Shown here piece by piece: positions 43,577 to 45,256 of a DNA stretch of 45,256 nt. Both the position numbers and the translations under genes were made by a program. The DNA lies in the NCBI GenBank assembly GCA_964003875.1, contig CAXFLH010000001.1, forward strand, positions 1 to 45,256, read 5' to 3'. The notes under the pieces were generated by a model. That model was not told where the DNA came from and made no database searches. It saw only the letters and a list, made by a program, of their open reading frames with translations. The stretch comes from UBA8444 sp964003875 (lineage in GTDB: Bacteria; Bacteroidota; Bacteroidia; Flavobacteriales; UBA7312). Numbering within the stretch: the first letter of the stretch is position 1; every line of letters starts with the position of its first letter.

Positions 43577-43975
43577 ATGAAAGGTTTAATATTTATTACA
43601 ATTTGTCTTTTTTCTGGCTCAATTGTAGCCCAAAACACTGAAAATATGACAATTAATGATAGTCGAATTGATAGCTTAATGTCAACTCAAATCAAACTAA
43701 ATATTGCAAAACGTGGCATCGATGGCTACAGGGTCCAAATTCATCATAATCAAAGTCAAAGTAGAGAAGAATCTCAAAAAGTACGCGCCCAATTTTCATC
43801 AGATTTTCCTCACCTAAAAACTTACCTAGAATTTAAGTCTCCTTATTATAAAATACAAGTTGGAAACTTCGTAAACAAACTTGATGCTCATAAAGTTCAA
43901 AAAGAAATAAGCAGAAAATATAGAGGCACTTACATCGTTCCAGCTACGGTTCCGTTCGAGGAAGTCGTAAACTAA
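43577..43975 (+). CDS. Exported SPOR-like domain protein
   Basis: This is a 132-residue protein. I start it at 43577 because this gives a normal signal peptide (MKGLIFITICLFSGSIVAQ); a longer frame from 43466 would put 37 unlikely residues in front and swallow the promoter box. The C-terminal region (about residues 50-132) reads GYRVQIHHNQSQSREESQKV ... YYKIQVGNFVNKLDAHKVQK and resembles the SPOR fold that binds denuded glycan strands of peptidoglycan. It would act in the periplasm. It ends exactly where infB ends on the other strand. Confidence 0.82.
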   Translation: MKGLIFITICLFSGSIVAQNTENMTINDSRIDSLMSTQIKLNIAKRGIDGYRVQIHHNQSQSREESQKVRAQFSSDFPHLKTYLEFKSPYYKIQVGNFVNKLDAHKVQKEISRKYRGTYIVPATVPFEEVVN

Positions 43976-45256
43976 TTAAAGTTTCTTTTTTACTTCAACT
44001 TCTTCAAATCCTTCAATAATATCACCAACCTTAATGTCATTAAAGTTTTTGATACTTAATCCGCATTCATATCCGGAAGAAACTTCCTTAACGTCATCTT
44101 TAAATCGTTTTAAAGTGGATAGTTCACCGGAATATACTACTATTCCATCTCTAATAACTCTTACTTGGGTGTTTCTAGTCATTTTACCATCAAGTACATA
44201 GCAACCTGCAATGGTTCCAACTTTAGAAATTTTGAAGGTTTCTCTAATTTCAATATTACATACTATTTTCTCTTCAATGTCAGGAGACAACATACCTTCC
44301 ATTGCTTTTTCAAGTTCTTCAATAGCATTATATATCACGGAATAAAGACGGATATCAATTTGTTCGTTTTCTGCTAATTTTCTAGCATTAACTGATGGTC
44401 TTACTTGGAAACCAATAATTACCGCATCTGAAGCTGCTGCTAACATCACATCAGACTCTGAAATTTGACCAACAGATTTATGTATGATATTTACCGCTAT
44501 TAAATCCGTTGATAGCTTCTGAAGAGAATCTGAAAGCGCTTCTATAGAACCATCAACATCACCTTTTATAATAATATTGAGTTCCTTAAAGTCTCCTAGT
44601 GCCAATCTTCTACCGATTTCATCTAGAGTAATATGCTTTTGAGTTCTTACCCCTTGCTCTCTTTGAAGCTGCATACGCTTTGTAGCGATATTTTTAGCCT
44701 CTCTCTCATCGTCCATTACATTGAACTTATCACCAGCTTGAGCTGCTCCGTTTAAACCTAACAGTATGGCTGGTGTAGAAGGCCCTGCATCGGTCATTTT
44801 AGCATCTCTCTCATCTAATAAGGCTTTGACTTTACCGGAATAGCAACCGGCTAAGACGTAATCTCCAACTTTCAAAGTTCCTGCTTCAACTAATATAGTT
44901 GTTAAGTAACCTTTGCCTTTATCTAGAGATGCTTCAATTACAGTTCCTGTAGCGTTTTTATTAGGATTAGCTTTGAGATCAAGTAATTCCGCCTCTAACA
45001 ATACCTTCTCCAATAACTCATTTATCCCCTGCCCTGTTTTAGCTGAAATCTCTTGTGATTGGTATTTACCTCCCCAATCTTCTAGTAAAATGTTTATTGC
45101 TGATAACTGCTCTTTAATTTTATCAGGGTTGGCAGTTTCTCTATCTATCTTGTTGATTGCGAAAACCATAGGAACACCGGCTGCTTGAGCATGACTAATT
45201 GCTTCTTTGGTTTGAGGCATTATATCATCATCAGCAGCTATGACAATAACTACTAT
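43976..45256 (-). CDS. infB: Translation initiation factor IF-2, C-terminal part (start outside window)
   Basis: The frame is open through the right edge and the visible part is 426 residues. It starts within the GTPase domain: IAADDDIMPQTKEAISHA (after the G3 region), the G4 motif FAINKID, and the G5 motif SAKTGQG. Domain II (GTVIEASLDKGKGYLTTILV), the IF-2 domain III (NIIIKGDVDGSIEALSDSL) and the C-terminal fMet-tRNA-binding domain (ETFKISKVGTIAGCYVLDGK) follow. IF-2 positions initiator tRNA on the 30S subunit. The stop codon abuts the SPOR gene's stop with no base between. In related genomes nusA and rimP would lie upstream. Confidence 0.97.
   Translation of the reverse strand: MVVIVIAADDDIMPQTKEAISHAQAAGVPMVFAINKIDRETANPDKIKEQLSAINILLEDWGGKYQSQEISAKTGQGINELLEKVLLEAELLDLKANPNKNATGTVIEASLDKGKGYLTTILVEAGTLKVGDYVLAGCYSGKVKALLDERDAKMTDAGPSTPAILLGLNGAAQAGDKFNVMDDEREAKNIATKRMQLQREQGVRTQKHITLDEIGRRLALGDFKELNIIIKGDVDGSIEALSDSLQKLSTDLIAVNIIHKSVGQISESDVMLAAASDAVIIGFQVRPSVNARKLAENEQIDIRLYSVIYNAIEELEKAMEGMLSPDIEEKIVCNIEIRETFKISKVGTIAGCYVLDGKMTRNTQVRVIRDGIVVYSGELSTLKRFKDDVKEVSSGYECGLSIKNFNDIKVGDIIEGFEEVEVKKKL

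Noticed and set aside
1..45256. Mobile elements, CRISPR arrays or prophage genes.
   Set aside because: No transposase, integrase, regularly spaced direct repeats or phage structural genes were seen on either strand.

Overview
The window looks like a chromosomal segment of a low-GC, probably marine member of the Bacteroidota, most likely Flavobacteriia or Flavobacteriales. The evidence is a SprA-type type IX secretion (T9SS) translocon gene, two proteins with T9SS type A C-terminal sorting domains, an alternative complex III (Act) operon leading into an aa3-type cytochrome oxidase, Bacteroidota beta-barrel families, and promoters of the Bacteroidota TAnnTTTG type. I see no insertion sequence, prophage, CRISPR array, rRNA or tRNA. 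Both edges cut genes: heme O synthase (ctaB) on the left and translation initiation factor IF-2 (infB) on the right.

Layout. 1-354: 5' part of ctaB. 0.45-10.9 kb (all minus): a surface-glycan block with an outer-membrane RemB/Wzi-like barrel and a tightly overlapping operon of deoC, flippase, two sulfotransferases, acyltransferase, Wzy-like polymerase, sugar epimerase and two glycosyltransferases. 11.0-22.5 kb (minus): tonB, vanZ-like, gcvH, the 7.2-kb sprA, ruvA and maeB, a gene order I recognise from other Flavobacteriia. 22.6-23.3 kb (minus): a small T9SS cargo protein. 23.3-23.7 kb: a 366-base divergent intergenic region with two promoters and an orphan terminator. 23.7-30.6 kb (plus): a T9SS-sorted thioredoxin-fold protein, a TlpA-type thioredoxin, a DUF6029-like barrel, an Omp28-like lipoprotein, two further barrel or surface proteins, ubiX and a small conserved-looking protein. 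30.6-43.4 kb (minus): actABCDEF-coxB-coxA-ruvB-queG, closely spaced enough to be one long transcript. 43.5-45.3 kb: a small SPOR-like protein (plus), meeting infB (minus) stop to stop.

How the parts fit. SprA would export the CTD-bearing proteins at 22.6 and 23.7 kb. The glycan block could make a sulfated capsule, exopolysaccharide or anchoring LPS. The Act-cox block takes electrons from menaquinol to oxygen, and ctaB supplies the haem precursor for the oxidase. The least understood part is the 23.7-29.8 kb run, which joins three thioredoxin-fold proteins predicted for different envelope locations to several beta-barrels. It is the best candidate here for an undescribed envelope redox system, but that is inference from gene order and motifs only.
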